Shown here: piece after piece, positions 6,727-14,584 of the stretch
How the letters are laid out: every line of letters starts with the position of its first letter
Numbering within the stretch: position 1 is the first letter of the stretch
From: Gluconobacter cerevisiae
GTDB taxonomy: Bacteria; Pseudomonadota; Alphaproteobacteria; Acetobacterales; Acetobacteraceae
Length of the DNA: 64,000 nucleotides
Assembly (NCBI RefSeq): GCF_015244675.1
Contig: NZ_JABCQO010000010.1
Coordinates: forward strand, 32,832-96,831
Direction: 5' to 3'
Position numbers and translations under genes: made by a program
Notes under the pieces: generated by a model
The model's database searches: none
What the model was told of the DNA's origin: nothing
Seen by the model: the letters and a program-made list of their open reading frames with translations, nothing else

Positions 6727-7209
6727 ATGGAGATTAGCGAAAAGGGATTATCCATTATCCAGCATTATGAAGGTCTGAGGCTCACAGCCTACAAAGACAC
6801 AACCGGTATCCCAACGATCGGTTACGGCTCCACAGGCCCCGATGTTCACATGGGTATGACCATCACGAACAGTCAGGCGACCTCGTTGCTCAAAAATGAC
6901 CTGGCGGTTTTCTCGCAGATGCTAAACAGCAAACTAGCAAAGCCCATTGAGCAGTGGCAGTTCGATGCCCTCATGAGTTTTCTCTATAACGTCGGTCCCG
7001 GCTCATCGAAGAAAGATGGCCTGTTTGTCCTTCGCAATGGAAAGGCTTCGACGTTGTGGTCATGCGTTCAGACAAACCGAATGTCTGCTGCTGCTACCCA
7101 GTTTGGCTTATGGAATAAAGCCGGAGGTGTCGTGTTGTCGGGTTTGTCTCACCGACGCCACACGGAAGCATGGCTGTTTTCAACCGGCAACGTGCAGTTC
7201 TTTAACTGA
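6727..7209 (+). CDS. T4-type lysozyme endolysin (GH24, 160 aa)
   Basis: The start of the protein, HYEGLRLTAYKD then PTIGYGS, contains the GH24 catalytic Glu (E15), Asp (D24) and Thr (T30), spaced as in T4 lysozyme. Later parts (WQFDALMSFLYNVG, then LSHRRHTEAWLF) also match the family. The length of 160 is normal for a single-domain enzyme without signal peptide, so it should need a holin to cross the inner membrane. GGAG lies upstream of ATG 6727. It is on the plus strand and its 3' end overlaps a small minus-strand membrane protein gene. It cuts peptidoglycan at host lysis. Confidence 0.9.
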   Translation: MEISEKGLSIIQHYEGLRLTAYKDTTGIPTIGYGSTGPDVHMGMTITNSQATSLLKNDLAVFSQMLNSKLAKPIEQWQFDALMSFLYNVGPGSSKKDGLFVLRNGKASTLWSCVQTNRMSAAATQFGLWNKAGGVVLSGLSHRRHTEAWLFSTGNVQFFN

Positions 7210-7363
7210 ACGCATAGGCGGCCGTCACAACTAGCATCATCATGAACAAGCCCAAGAGCAAACTGCGTATGGCAAACAGGAGAAGTCCACCCAGATAGGC
7301 GACTTTCACTAAGGCCCAGACGTGTGCCTTGATCCATATCCATAAAAACCAAAAACGATCCAT
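7202..7363 (-). CDS. Small membrane protein, holin-like candidate (53 aa)
   Basis: A minus-strand frame of 53 codons starts at ATG 7363 and stops at 7202. The sequence starts MDRFWFLWIWIKAHV and holds a long hydrophobic run (VAYLGGLLLFAIRSLLL, then GLFMMMLVVTAAYAF) that can form one or two membrane helices. A TGAGGT ribosome site overlaps the tape-measure stop 13 nt upstream, so it is in the late operon. It overlaps the lysozyme gene tail-to-tail by 8 nt. Small size, membrane character and the neighbouring lysozyme suggest a holin, but there is no recognised family and the strands are opposite. Confidence 0.5.
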   Translation of the reverse strand: MDRFWFLWIWIKAHVWALVKVAYLGGLLLFAIRSLLLGLFMMMLVVTAAYAFS

Positions 7364-7375
7364 GTCATGTGTACC

Positions 7376-9646
7376 TCATACGATTGCGCTAGGGAGTGCT
7401 TGGTGAACGCGAGGCGGAGCGATTGTCATTCCGCCTCCGCTTTTTGCTCTTGCCTGAATGCGACCGTCAGCAACCTCGATGTTCATCTGGTGCGTAAAGG
7501 ACTGTGACTGGCTTGCCGTTATCTGGGACTGGGTTGCTTTGGCTTCCGTTGTCGCCTGTTTGTTGTTGATATCAGCAAGGCGATTGTTTGAGTCCGTGAG
7601 CTTTGCCAGCATTGTATCCGAGGAAGCCGGGGAGGCTGATATGTTGCTAGCGATATCTGCACGGCCTCGCATTTCGCCCCATGTGTTTGCAGGTCTCTCG
7701 TAGAACTTGGAAACCGTTGCCGCTGCTAGGCGTGGGTCATTGTTGTTCTGCAACTTCTGGAAGACATTTCCGCCAGTCGCCGTCTTGGATTCTGCAACGT
7801 AGAACTTTTCCTGTTCTCGTCGTGCCTGATCGAGATCCGTTACGCTCTGCATGGAGTGACCAAACATCTTGGCGTATGCAGCCTGTCTGTCTTCGTGCCA
7901 CTGTCCGATACCGTAAGCGTGACCACCATCACCACGAGCGAACGGGTTGAAGTTTGACTCCTTGAGCATGTTTGCCGCGTAGCCGGTTGCGTTGGCCTTG
8001 TTCAGACCTAGCCCCATAAGCTCACTGATAGCCTGCGGAGCCATCTTGTAGCCCTGACTGTTCTGGGGGATCGCTTTCGTTGTGGTTGAGCCTGCTGCTG
8101 CGTCTGTGGGTGATCCTGATGAACTTGCCTGCGCGACTTTCTCGGCTGTCAGGTTCTTATTGAAGTCATCGACAAGGGGTTTTGCAACGAACCCGATAGC
8201 CTTTCCTACTTTCGTTCCGGCGATCCAGTTAAGTGCGCCTTTAATCTTATCGAAGATCGGGCTGATGTATGACCATCCGGCATCGAACACGGCTTTAACG
8301 CCGTCCCACATTCCCGAGAACGTAGTCGAGACAAGATCGGTTAGCGGCTGTATGGCCTTTATCGCACCACCGAAAATGTCCTTAACAGTGTCCCATGTGG
8401 CTTTGAAGTAGGGACCAACTGTGTCCCAGTGCTGATAAAGCTCGTATGCCGCAACACCCAGAGCCGCAACCACACCGACTGCAATAGCAACAGGTGCCGC
8501 GATAGCTGCAATGGCTGTCCCAAGAGCACCGAACAACTCCGTAAGGGAGCCAAGTTCAGCGAGTTTCATAGCCACGGAGCCGAAGCGCATGAGGCTCGTA
8601 GTTGCTCTAACTGCCCAACTAGCAACCTTGAAGCCTACAAGGATCTCCACAATGCCTTTCAGGCCACCGAGACTATTCACAACCCCCATGGCGCCCTGAG
8701 CCATACCGGCCCAGTTAATACTGCCAACCCACTTCGCCAGACCCGCAATGCCGCTGCTGATCTGGTCGATAAGCTGATTGGCCTGCGGAGACGTTGCAAG
8801 CCAGTTCGAGAACTGATCAAGCATCGGAGTGAGGGCAGGGGTTAGTTTGCTGGCTATCGAGTTACCGAAGCCCTGGACTGCTAATCCGACACTTTGGAAC
8901 GACTGCCGGAGTTGCGCTCCTGCGGCAGTGTTCTGCTCGTTGGTTCGCAAGAGCTTCTGCGCTCTTGCGTTCATATCATCGTAATACTGGCTTACTGATT
9001 TATGAGCGTTCTTCGCCTGTTCGATCAGTCCCATGAGAGCCGGATCAACACCTGCTGCACCCAGACGAGAGCGAGCCGTGGCGGCTGACATACCAGCGTT
9101 CATATCATTGCTGGTCTTCTGAAGAGCCGTCTTCGTCCACTGATCCGAAGACATGCGATTGCTCAGGCCCATGGAGTGGATTGCGGCCTGTTCATCGCCC
9201 GAGGCCGTGCCGTTTTTATATCGACGCTGCACGTCCTGAACGTGTTCCGTTGTGGCAACAAAACTGTTGCCCAGCCCTGTTAGCGATCCTGCTCCTTGCA
9301 GCCCTCGCAGAGCAGTCGAAGCTACGCCGAGTTTTCCGCTTAGGTTTTCCACCTGTTGCGACATATCGGAGAAGCCTTTGATCATGTCGGCTATGCCCGC
9401 GAGTGATCCCAGACCTACAAGTCCGCCAACTATCTTACTTGCTGTTGCCACCTTACCTGTGAGGTTGGAAACGTTCTTCGTTATGTCTTTGATACCGGCT
9501 ATCTTGCCGAACTGCTTCAACTGATTGTTGAGAGCAATGCCGGGAGCCTGTGTGGCTTTAAGCTGGTTATTAAATCCCTTTAGAGCGTTTGTTGCGCCTT
9601 TTAGATCGAAGCCAAATGATAACTGATACGATCCCGTACTCGCCAT
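7376..9646 (-). CDS. Tail tape measure protein with C-terminal lysozyme domain (756 aa)
   Basis: The N-terminal 300 residues are helical and Gln/Asn/Ser-rich. Residues of about 300-500 hold several hydrophobic Gly/Ala segments (LAKWVGSINWAGMAQGAMG, then IAAIAAPVAIAVGVVAALGV), as in tape measures that insert into the membrane. A block near residues 560-690 (ANMLKESNFNPFARGDGG, then HAYGIGQWHEDR, then FYERPANTWGEM) matches the phage tail lysozyme (lysozyme_2) family. The protein sets tail length and opens the cell wall during DNA entry. The start is ATG 9646. A terminator and ATAAATA-like boxes separate it from the tube gene. Confidence 0.85.
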   Translation of the reverse strand: MASTGSYQLSFGFDLKGATNALKGFNNQLKATQAPGIALNNQLKQFGKIAGIKDITKNVSNLTGKVATASKIVGGLVGLGSLAGIADMIKGFSDMSQQVENLSGKLGVASTALRGLQGAGSLTGLGNSFVATTEHVQDVQRRYKNGTASGDEQAAIHSMGLSNRMSSDQWTKTALQKTSNDMNAGMSAATARSRLGAAGVDPALMGLIEQAKNAHKSVSQYYDDMNARAQKLLRTNEQNTAAGAQLRQSFQSVGLAVQGFGNSIASKLTPALTPMLDQFSNWLATSPQANQLIDQISSGIAGLAKWVGSINWAGMAQGAMGVVNSLGGLKGIVEILVGFKVASWAVRATTSLMRFGSVAMKLAELGSLTELFGALGTAIAAIAAPVAIAVGVVAALGVAAYELYQHWDTVGPYFKATWDTVKDIFGGAIKAIQPLTDLVSTTFSGMWDGVKAVFDAGWSYISPIFDKIKGALNWIAGTKVGKAIGFVAKPLVDDFNKNLTAEKVAQASSSGSPTDAAAGSTTTKAIPQNSQGYKMAPQAISELMGLGLNKANATGYAANMLKESNFNPFARGDGGHAYGIGQWHEDRQAAYAKMFGHSMQSVTDLDQARREQEKFYVAESKTATGGNVFQKLQNNNDPRLAAATVSKFYERPANTWGEMRGRADIASNISASPASSDTMLAKLTDSNNRLADINNKQATTEAKATQSQITASQSQSFTHQMNIEVADGRIQARAKSGGGMTIAPPRVHQALPSAIV

Positions 9647-9663
9647 AATCTAATCCTTAACTG

Positions 9664-9685
9664 CATTTATTCGTATCCGTATTTA
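9664..9685 (-). promoter_or_regulatory. Two ATAAATA-like boxes before the tape measure gene
   Basis: The minus strand reads CTAAATACGG (34 nt before ATG 9646) and GAATAAATGC (18 nt before). The first has the spacing seen elsewhere. They directly follow the terminator of the tube gene. Confidence 0.45.
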
Positions 9686-9687
9686 GA

Positions 9688-9722
9688 GAAAAAGAACCCC
9701 CGTCCTTTCGGTACGGGGGTTT
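9688..9722 (-). terminator. Terminator after the tail tube gene
   Basis: AACCCCCGT pairs with ACGGGGGTT (9 bp) around CCTTTCGG, with CTTTTTCTC following on the minus strand. It is a strong rho-independent signal between tube and tape measure genes. Confidence 0.8.
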
Positions 9723-9753
9723 GTTAAAGATGTCCGTCGATGAGTGTTCCCGA

Positions 9754-10125
9754 TTAGCTTTCGATGATCGACAAGCAGGAAATCTCTAGCTCACTGGTGT
9801 TTTCCTTTGGGGATACCTTGATGGAATCACCGAAGAGGCAGCCTGTCGCTGTTACGAGAACACCGAAACGAGTTGTGAAGGTCACAACGGCATCGGCGAG
9901 CCCTGCAAACATGCTCGGCTTATAGCCAGCAGGCCAACGAACGGTAACGCTAATGCTACCCGGCGTTGGTTCATACGAGGTCGTATTTTCAACGCCCTGC
10001 ATAGAGTTAAGATATTCGCGCTTATTAACGGGAATGCTGTAGGTAAGCTCTGCATCCTGAGGGATCGCTAGAGCAATCCCGTTGATAGCAAAGTTGGAAA
10101 TGCCAACTGATGTAGGTGAAGCCAT
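9754..10125 (-). CDS. Tail tube protein, Mu gpM-like (123 aa)
   Basis: This is a small beta-rich protein starting MASPTSVGISNFAINGIAL. It has YSIPVNKREYLNSMQG, then YEPTPGSISVTV, then FTTRFGVLVTATGCLFGD and a final SELEISC strand, as in the tail-tube family of Mu-like contractile phages. It forms the inner tube through which DNA passes. The length is typical. GGAG lies 8 nt before ATG 10125. It follows the sheath gene directly, the standard contractile-tail order, and a terminator ends the unit. Confidence 0.8.
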   Translation of the reverse strand: MASPTSVGISNFAINGIALAIPQDAELTYSIPVNKREYLNSMQGVENTTSYEPTPGSISVTVRWPAGYKPSMFAGLADAVVTFTTRFGVLVTATGCLFGDSIKVSPKENTSELEISCLSIIES

Positions 10126-10147
10126 TTATATTTCTCCTTAAAATGTT

Positions 10148-11263
10148 TTACTTAGAAAACTGAATGCCAACAGTGATCTGACGTAGAACGCCTGCGATCT
10201 TTGCTGGGTAGTAGACTTCAACAACGCCCGTACGAACGATTCTTGCCGAAGCTGTTTTGAGGAATGTCGCAAGGTCCTGACACAACAGATTGTCCACGTT
10301 CTCGCTGTAGTCAGCGATGATCTCGGACAAGATGATATTCGGGTTAACAGCGTTGCTTCCCGGATAAATCATCGTGTCATTGTCAACGAGCTTCTTGGAG
10401 TTTTCACCGAAGAAGCGTGAGTTCAAGCGTGCCTGTAGCTTCGTACGAACATACGCAAGAATGTTGAGCGCTTCGATGTCCTGATAACTGTCGTCAGCCG
10501 TGCCTTCTGCGTTCGTCTGATAGGTCATACGAGGACGTTCTAGGTAAACATTACCGGCAGTATCCTGCTTGGTAATACCGATACCAGCGTTAAAGATTGC
10601 TTCTCTTGCGCTCTGGCTGAATGCGTTTCCTAGTGGAGCGGCTGCTACGGCTAGGGCGATGCCCTGAATAGGATTTGCAGGGTCTGCACTCGCCTTCACG
10701 GCAACGGCTGCACCGACTGCTGCGGCAAGTTCAATGTCAGAATCTGTTCCGCCTGGAGCAAAACCTTCAACGCTCGAATATGGGCTGTTTACCGTGGAGC
10801 CAAGGGCAACGAGGTTAGCCATACTGTCTGCAATGGCTGTCACATGGATACCGTCTAGGCCGTTGTTGTAAGCCCAACGTGAAGCCAAGAAAGTATCAAA
10901 GGCTTTTACGGCGTCGCTTGTCGCAAACGGAGTGATGAAGAGGTTTGCAGGAATGTCACCGAGACTTGTTAGAGCGGCAGTGATGTCGGTTGCTGAGTCG
11001 GATGCTGCGTTTACGAGATAAACAGGCGTCACGGTGTCAACGGAACGATAGCGGGCATAACCCTTATAGATGTCCGAAGTTGAACCGAACGCTGATGCTA
11101 CGTCCGCAAGCGATCCAGCGAGAACAGGCGTGTTCGTGTTGCCTGTCGAAGATGTTGCAACGAGAACGACCTGATAGGTCGTTGACGCTACACCACCTGT
11201 TGATGAAATCGTAATCCATGTCCCCGGTAGCGGAAAGGACTCTGGAATATTTGATATACTCAT
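10148..11263 (-). CDS. Contractile tail sheath protein, Mu gpL-like (371 aa)
   Basis: The start has the Mu gpL pattern: a short IP..FPLPGTWI segment, then TYQVVLVATSSTGNT and TPVLAGSLADVASAFG. The FG-S-I/L element marks the sheath family. The C-terminus (RTGVVEVYYPAKIAGVLRQI, then VGIQF) resembles the conserved sheath end that links neighbouring subunits. The length is shorter than Mu gpL (about 495), so a variable domain is reduced. The start is ATG 11263 with AAGGAG upstream. The protein contracts to drive the tube into the host. Confidence 0.8.
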   Translation of the reverse strand: MSISNIPESFPLPGTWITISSTGGVASTTYQVVLVATSSTGNTNTPVLAGSLADVASAFGSTSDIYKGYARYRSVDTVTPVYLVNAASDSATDITAALTSLGDIPANLFITPFATSDAVKAFDTFLASRWAYNNGLDGIHVTAIADSMANLVALGSTVNSPYSSVEGFAPGGTDSDIELAAAVGAAVAVKASADPANPIQGIALAVAAAPLGNAFSQSAREAIFNAGIGITKQDTAGNVYLERPRMTYQTNAEGTADDSYQDIEALNILAYVRTKLQARLNSRFFGENSKKLVDNDTMIYPGSNAVNPNIILSEIIADYSENVDNLLCQDLATFLKTASARIVRTGVVEVYYPAKIAGVLRQITVGIQFSK

Positions 11264-11313
11264 ATGGAATATCTCCTTAAATGATCATAAAAGATGAATG
11301 GGTTTAACCTCTT

Positions 11314-11880
11314 TTATTTAGTTGGATTAATGATGTTGGGGAAAATGGTAGTAGATCCGTTATTGGGCATGGTTGTATCTATTTCGATAAGGTCAGTGCT
11401 GCCTTCTTGATATCCGTCTTCTTCTGTAATCGTGTATGTGAGAGTAAAATCGAATGAGTAGACAGCGCGCGAGTTTGAGCTATCGAGAGAACCAACGATC
11501 GAGCCGCTTTCAAACTGCATGGGATAGCCATTGCTTCGATCGGGTGTCGGGTCCCAACCCATCAGGCATTTGCGAAGGTCTGTTCTAGCTAGGTCATATG
11601 CGTCACTGGCAGACTGATAACCCGTATCGTCGCTTTCCATATTGAGGACGACAACACACTGAAACGTGGTTGTCTCAAGTGCTAGGTATCCCGGCATGTT
11701 CTGATTTTCAGTAGCCGTGACGTTCGGTATCCACACGCCGCAAAATGGCATGTCACTCTGTTTAATGTTCTGTTGGTTCATCATTCGGCTGATGTCGCCG
11801 ATACCAGATACCTTCGTGAAATATCGCGTGTCTGTTCTGATCTGCTTGATAACGTCAACGCATCTTAGGATTGGGTTCAT
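11314..11880 (-). CDS. Probable tail terminator protein (188 aa)
   Basis: The sequence opens MNPILRCVDVIKQIRTDT and has a central LETTTFQCVVVLNMESDD strand and helix (SASDAYDLARTDLRKCLMGW). That is the fold order of tail terminator / minor tail proteins that cap the tail next to the connector. It lies between the gp10-like completion gene (4-nt ATGA overlap) and the sheath gene, the expected place. Family assignment is from layout more than motif. Confidence 0.55.
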   Translation of the reverse strand: MNPILRCVDVIKQIRTDTRYFTKVSGIGDISRMMNQQNIKQSDMPFCGVWIPNVTATENQNMPGYLALETTTFQCVVVLNMESDDTGYQSASDAYDLARTDLRKCLMGWDPTPDRSNGYPMQFESGSIVGSLDSSNSRAVYSFDFTLTYTITEEDGYQEGSTDLIEIDTTMPNNGSTTIFPNIINPTK

Positions 11881-12281
11881 TTATCCACCTTTGTAAGTTT
11901 CAGGGCATTTTCTAGGCGCTTCTCGATTTCGGGTTTCATTTGTTCAAAGACGGTCGATAGGTAAGGGCGGGCCTCAAGTTTTGACCCGTTGTTCAGGGCT
12001 GCTCCGGCTTCCAGTGCTTTCGCTTGTCGTGCCGTGTCGATGAGTGTGACCCTGTTCCCTTTAATCCTGACCTTGAGCAACAAAGCGAGGCTTCCAGTCC
12101 AGCTTGCAGGTGCCTGACCAGGCTTGCTGGCGACGTGTGGGCTCGTGCTCGCATTGGCTAAAATGAGGGCTTGTGTCTTCTTCTTGATATCGTTTCCGAT
12201 GGCACGAAGCTCTTTCTTGAGAGCTTTCTGATCGACTTGCAGTTGTCCAGGATTGCTTATCTGGAAGGATATCGTGGGCAT
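11877..12281 (-). CDS. HK97 gp10-like tail completion protein (134 aa)
   Basis: The protein is basic and has KALKKELRAIGNDIKKKTQ near the start, a SWTGSLALLLKV segment, and the family-typical EARPYLSTVFEQMKPEIEKRL at the C-terminus (RPYL...). gp10-like proteins join tail to connector. Starts and stops interlock: its first base pair overlaps the upstream gene end at 12281 and its stop overlaps the next start. Confidence 0.6.
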   Translation of the reverse strand: MPTISFQISNPGQLQVDQKALKKELRAIGNDIKKKTQALILANASTSPHVASKPGQAPASWTGSLALLLKVRIKGNRVTLIDTARQAKALEAGAALNNGSKLEARPYLSTVFEQMKPEIEKRLENALKLTKVDK

Positions 12282-12655
12282 TATCTCACCGTATCTTGTT
12301 TACTTAGGAAACATTCTAAATATCGGTTTTCCTGTTCCACCATCATCAGCCTCACCACCTGATATCGAACAGTGATCACCGAACGATCTGGCTGGCGAAC
12401 TTCCTGCGTGACGTACTGGAATGAGTTGAGGTCCGGTCTATAACGAGTTCTCAAGATGCTCGTGTAATCCGTCATATTCTCCTGAACGCCGTTCACAACC
12501 ATGAATGGGTTCACATCGAATAACTGACCATATTCGTAGCGAGCGTTGGTCATCTGGTACGAGTTGCCCCGACCGTCTTCCGTTTCCGTCTGCTCCCAGT
12601 CCCAGAAGGTGATCTTCTGGATGAACTGCGTCTCATCTATGCGGCTACTGCTCAT
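12281..12655 (-). CDS. Probable head-tail stopper protein (124 aa)
   Basis: A beta-rich small protein (QKITFWDWEQTETEDGRG, then YTSILRTRYRPDL, then RQPDRSVITVRYQVVRL). Size, fold impression and its place between connector and gp10-like genes match head-closure/stopper proteins. It overlaps both neighbours by a few bases. No specific motif secures the family. Confidence 0.5.
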   Translation of the reverse strand: MSSSRIDETQFIQKITFWDWEQTETEDGRGNSYQMTNARYEYGQLFDVNPFMVVNGVQENMTDYTSILRTRYRPDLNSFQYVTQEVRQPDRSVITVRYQVVRLMMVEQENRYLECFLSKQDTVR

Positions 12656-13302
12656 GGGCGGCCACCGAAGTTGAATCTCTGATGCGGGGAAATGAGGCTG
12701 TCGATAAAGCTATTCGTTAGCTTTATCTCATCAGCACCTCTGTTCTTGTACATGCGCTTCGTCATTTCCTTAATCGCAAGGACCAAGCTAGTCGGAACGC
12801 TTGCTGCGTCCGCTGCGATGCCGCCTGTGTACTGAACGACCATATGGGAATGGTTTCGGTAGAGATCGTTGAGGTTGTAAGAGAATGAAAGCTGAATACG
12901 AGCAGGATCAGTCGTGAGATCGGGGAAGTAGTCTTGGTTCTCAACAAGAGCCACTTCGCCCTGGCCCCAGAAGGCTGCTGTTACGCTCTCGATACTCTGT
13001 GCGCCTGTTGGCAGATTGATCCACTGACCGCCGCCAGAGCCATAGCCAAAGCTACCTGAGCCGTTCGACAGGAAAGAGCGGAAGTAGAAATCATTCTGGG
13101 ACATTTCATCTTTTGCCATGACCCATGTGATCGGTGTTGCGACGAGGTAGTCACCGATAATGTCTTGGATATAATCTTGAGCCGTCTGGGCGAGGGCTTG
13201 AATGAGGCTTGTCTGTGAGGGGTCGAGGACCATGCAATAGTCCATAAGGTCATCAACATCGACTACGAGGTCAGGCTTGTTGCCTCTGAGGTTTGATATC
13301 AT
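12652..13302 (-). CDS. Head-tail connector, gp6-like (216 aa)
   Basis: The sequence starts MISNLRGNKPDLVVDVDD and continues helical (SLIQALAQTAQDYIQDIIGD), followed by a beta sheet region and a last helical part (LVLAIKEMTKRMYKNRG). This order is seen in gp6-like connector proteins that form a ring below the portal. It follows the 49-codon gene by 11 nt. Its presence implies a headed phage rather than a tail-only bacteriocin, even though head genes lie outside the window. Confidence 0.6.
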   Translation of the reverse strand: MISNLRGNKPDLVVDVDDLMDYCMVLDPSQTSLIQALAQTAQDYIQDIIGDYLVATPITWVMAKDEMSQNDFYFRSFLSNGSGSFGYGSGGGQWINLPTGAQSIESVTAAFWGQGEVALVENQDYFPDLTTDPARIQLSFSYNLNDLYRNHSHMVVQYTGGIAADAASVPTSLVLAIKEMTKRMYKNRGADEIKLTNSFIDSLISPHQRFNFGGRP

Positions 13303-13313
13303 GCGTCACCTCA

Positions 13314-13463
13314 TTTCGTGATCTTGTCGGGTACTGGCCCGCAAGCGTCGATGAGTTCTGCATATCCTTGTTCAACGAGAAGCAATCCGACATGAGGGCG
13401 AACCACGCATGTCATGCCTTCGACGAACTTTGGATTATAGGTTTTGATGATTTTGATCTTCAT
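13314..13463 (-). CDS. Small phage protein (49 aa)
   Basis: A 49-codon frame starts at ATG 13463 and stops at 13314, just before the connector gene. The product begins MKIKIIKTYNPKFVEGM and ends AELIDACGPVPDKITK; it looks like a small beta-strand protein of the kind often found next to head-completion genes. GAGGT lies 6-10 nt upstream and an ATAAATA box 27 nt upstream. It is the first gene of the connector-sheath-tube unit. No function is assigned. Confidence 0.6.
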
Positions 13464-13489
13464 TAGATACCTCAAATGGTTGTTTGAGG

Positions 13490-13496
13490 TATTTAT
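13490..13496 (-). promoter_or_regulatory. ATAAATA box before the connector-sheath-tube operon
   Basis: The minus strand reads CAATAAATACCTC, 27 nt before ATG 13463. It would drive the whole structural run down to the terminator at 9688-9722. Confidence 0.5.
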
Positions 13497-13629
13497 TGAA
13501 GTTTAATCTCAATGATTATTGGGATTATGTGCTAGGGATTAGTTGGCGCGATTGATAAAAGTATCGAGACCTATTGACTGCCTCTATCCCTTATCCCATC
13601 GTACTTTTTTATCATCATTAGAGGTTACA

Positions 13630-13989
13630 ATGATACTCGATATTCTCAAGGTATATGGATATGATGAGCCGTCTTACATGACAGAGACGGATCAGAATGT
13701 ATATTGGTTTAGTCTAGACCAGTTCTGGGTCATAGACACCTCCGTTGCCCCGGTATTTAGACTTGTAGGTCCCTTTTCTTCCATTGAAGAGGCGCAAAAA
13801 TGTGCAAAGCGGATCGAGGTGGAATATCAGAAACTTATCAGAAAAGAGATTGATCTTGCTGCCTTCAAGGCTTTTCTGGAGCAGGAAAATACCGAGAGAG
13901 AATGCGTGATGCGTGCGAGCCGTCAGGCCGATCTTGCAAGTTATACGCCCACAGCGAGCCCCCAAAAGAAGAGTACTCTTGAACCCTGA
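13630..13989 (+). CDS. Phage protein of unknown function (119 aa)
   Basis: The product starts MILDILKVYGYDEPS, continues with an aromatic, beta-like part (VYWFSLDQFWVIDTS) and a helical second half (EEAQKCAKRIEVEYQKLI, then FKAFLEQENTERE). GAGG lies 6 nt before ATG 13630. An upstream extension to 13543 has no ribosome site. It is on the plus strand, divergent from the structural operon, so it may be early or lysogenic. A bidirectional terminator follows after 90 nt. No family is recognised. Confidence 0.5.
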   Translation: MILDILKVYGYDEPSYMTETDQNVYWFSLDQFWVIDTSVAPVFRLVGPFSSIEEAQKCAKRIEVEYQKLIRKEIDLAAFKAFLEQENTERECVMRASRQADLASYTPTASPQKKSTLEP

Positions 13990-14074
13990 GTACACCATAT
14001 AGCGCCGTCTCTCTGGGGCAGCACACAATGCACCACAGAGACATTATACCGCACTGTACGGGGCTATTAAATAA

Positions 14075-14106
14075 TAGAAAACCCGGCTTGTTGGCCGGGT
14101 TTTCTA
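14075..14106. terminator. Bidirectional terminator
   Basis: AGAAAACCCGGC pairs with GCCGGGTTTTCT (12 bp) around TTGTTG, with T-runs on both strands. It serves the plus-strand gene ending at 13989 and the minus-strand gene ending at 14115. A weaker hairpin with GTCTCT/AGAGAC arms lies at about 14008-14042. Confidence 0.8.
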
Positions 14107-14114
14107 TGTCCATC

Positions 14115-14255
14115 TTACTCTGCGACTAAGATGGGCCACGCACGCAAGCCATACGCTTTCGCATAGAGCTTATCGCCGGTGATGGGACATGTGCGCCAAG
14201 GGCGAAACACATACCGATAACCGGCTGGTGCGGGCGGAAAGGATTTCTTGGACAT
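14115..14255 (-). CDS. Small conserved-looking protein (46 aa)
   Basis: The frame from ATG 14255 encodes MSKKSFPPAPAGYRYVF, then RPWRTCPITGDKLYAKAYG, ending AWPILVAE. A compact basic and aromatic protein with this kind of wording recurs, in my memory, in alphaproteobacterial genomes as a short hypothetical protein, but I cannot name a family. A GGGAG/AAGAGG region precedes the start. It ends at a bidirectional terminator and stands alone on the minus strand. Confidence 0.45.
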   Translation of the reverse strand: MSKKSFPPAPAGYRYVFRPWRTCPITGDKLYAKAYGLRAWPILVAE

Positions 14256-14584
14256 CCTCTTACTCCCACTAGGGTGGTGTGAGGCATTGAACAATACATG
14301 GGGATGTCGTAACGTAGCGGCGTTGAAACACACTGCGCTGGACTACCCGGTGCATTTGACAGCCATGCCTAACATAGTGGCTGCCCCGCAAAACGAGATA
14401 GGCCTGCTTTCGACTGGTACTCGAGGGCAGGCCTTTTTCATTTTTAAGGCCGAGATCAGATGTCTCATACTCCCTGATTGATTGCAAGCCTTCATATTCG
14501 CGGATTAAGATTTTTATTTGTTCCCGTATTTGTAGGTGCTATTGCTTTTTGTGGAGTGCGTTTGGCGCTTCAAAGGGGGTAAGT
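14256..14584. other. Gene-free stretch with a possible small RNA and a strong terminator
   Basis: No coding frame is convincing here. On the plus strand a hairpin CAGCCA/TGGCTG (14360-14383) is followed by a strong terminator at 14400-14438 (AGGCCTGC paired with GCAGGCCT, then TTTTT). Since no plus-strand gene ends there, a small RNA starting near 14280-14340 is possible. The rest is AT-rich and probably holds the promoter of the gene at 14585. Confidence 0.35.

Noticed and set aside
12315..12323. TAAATATCGG on the plus strand inside the stopper gene
   Set aside because: It is within coding sequence, on the non-coding strand, with no plus-strand gene downstream; treated as chance.
1..13302. 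Tail-only bacteriocin (tailocin) instead of a phage
   Set aside because: Connector and stopper genes, an integrase with a tRNA junction and a replication-type ATPase all point to a headed temperate phage whose head genes lie outside the window.
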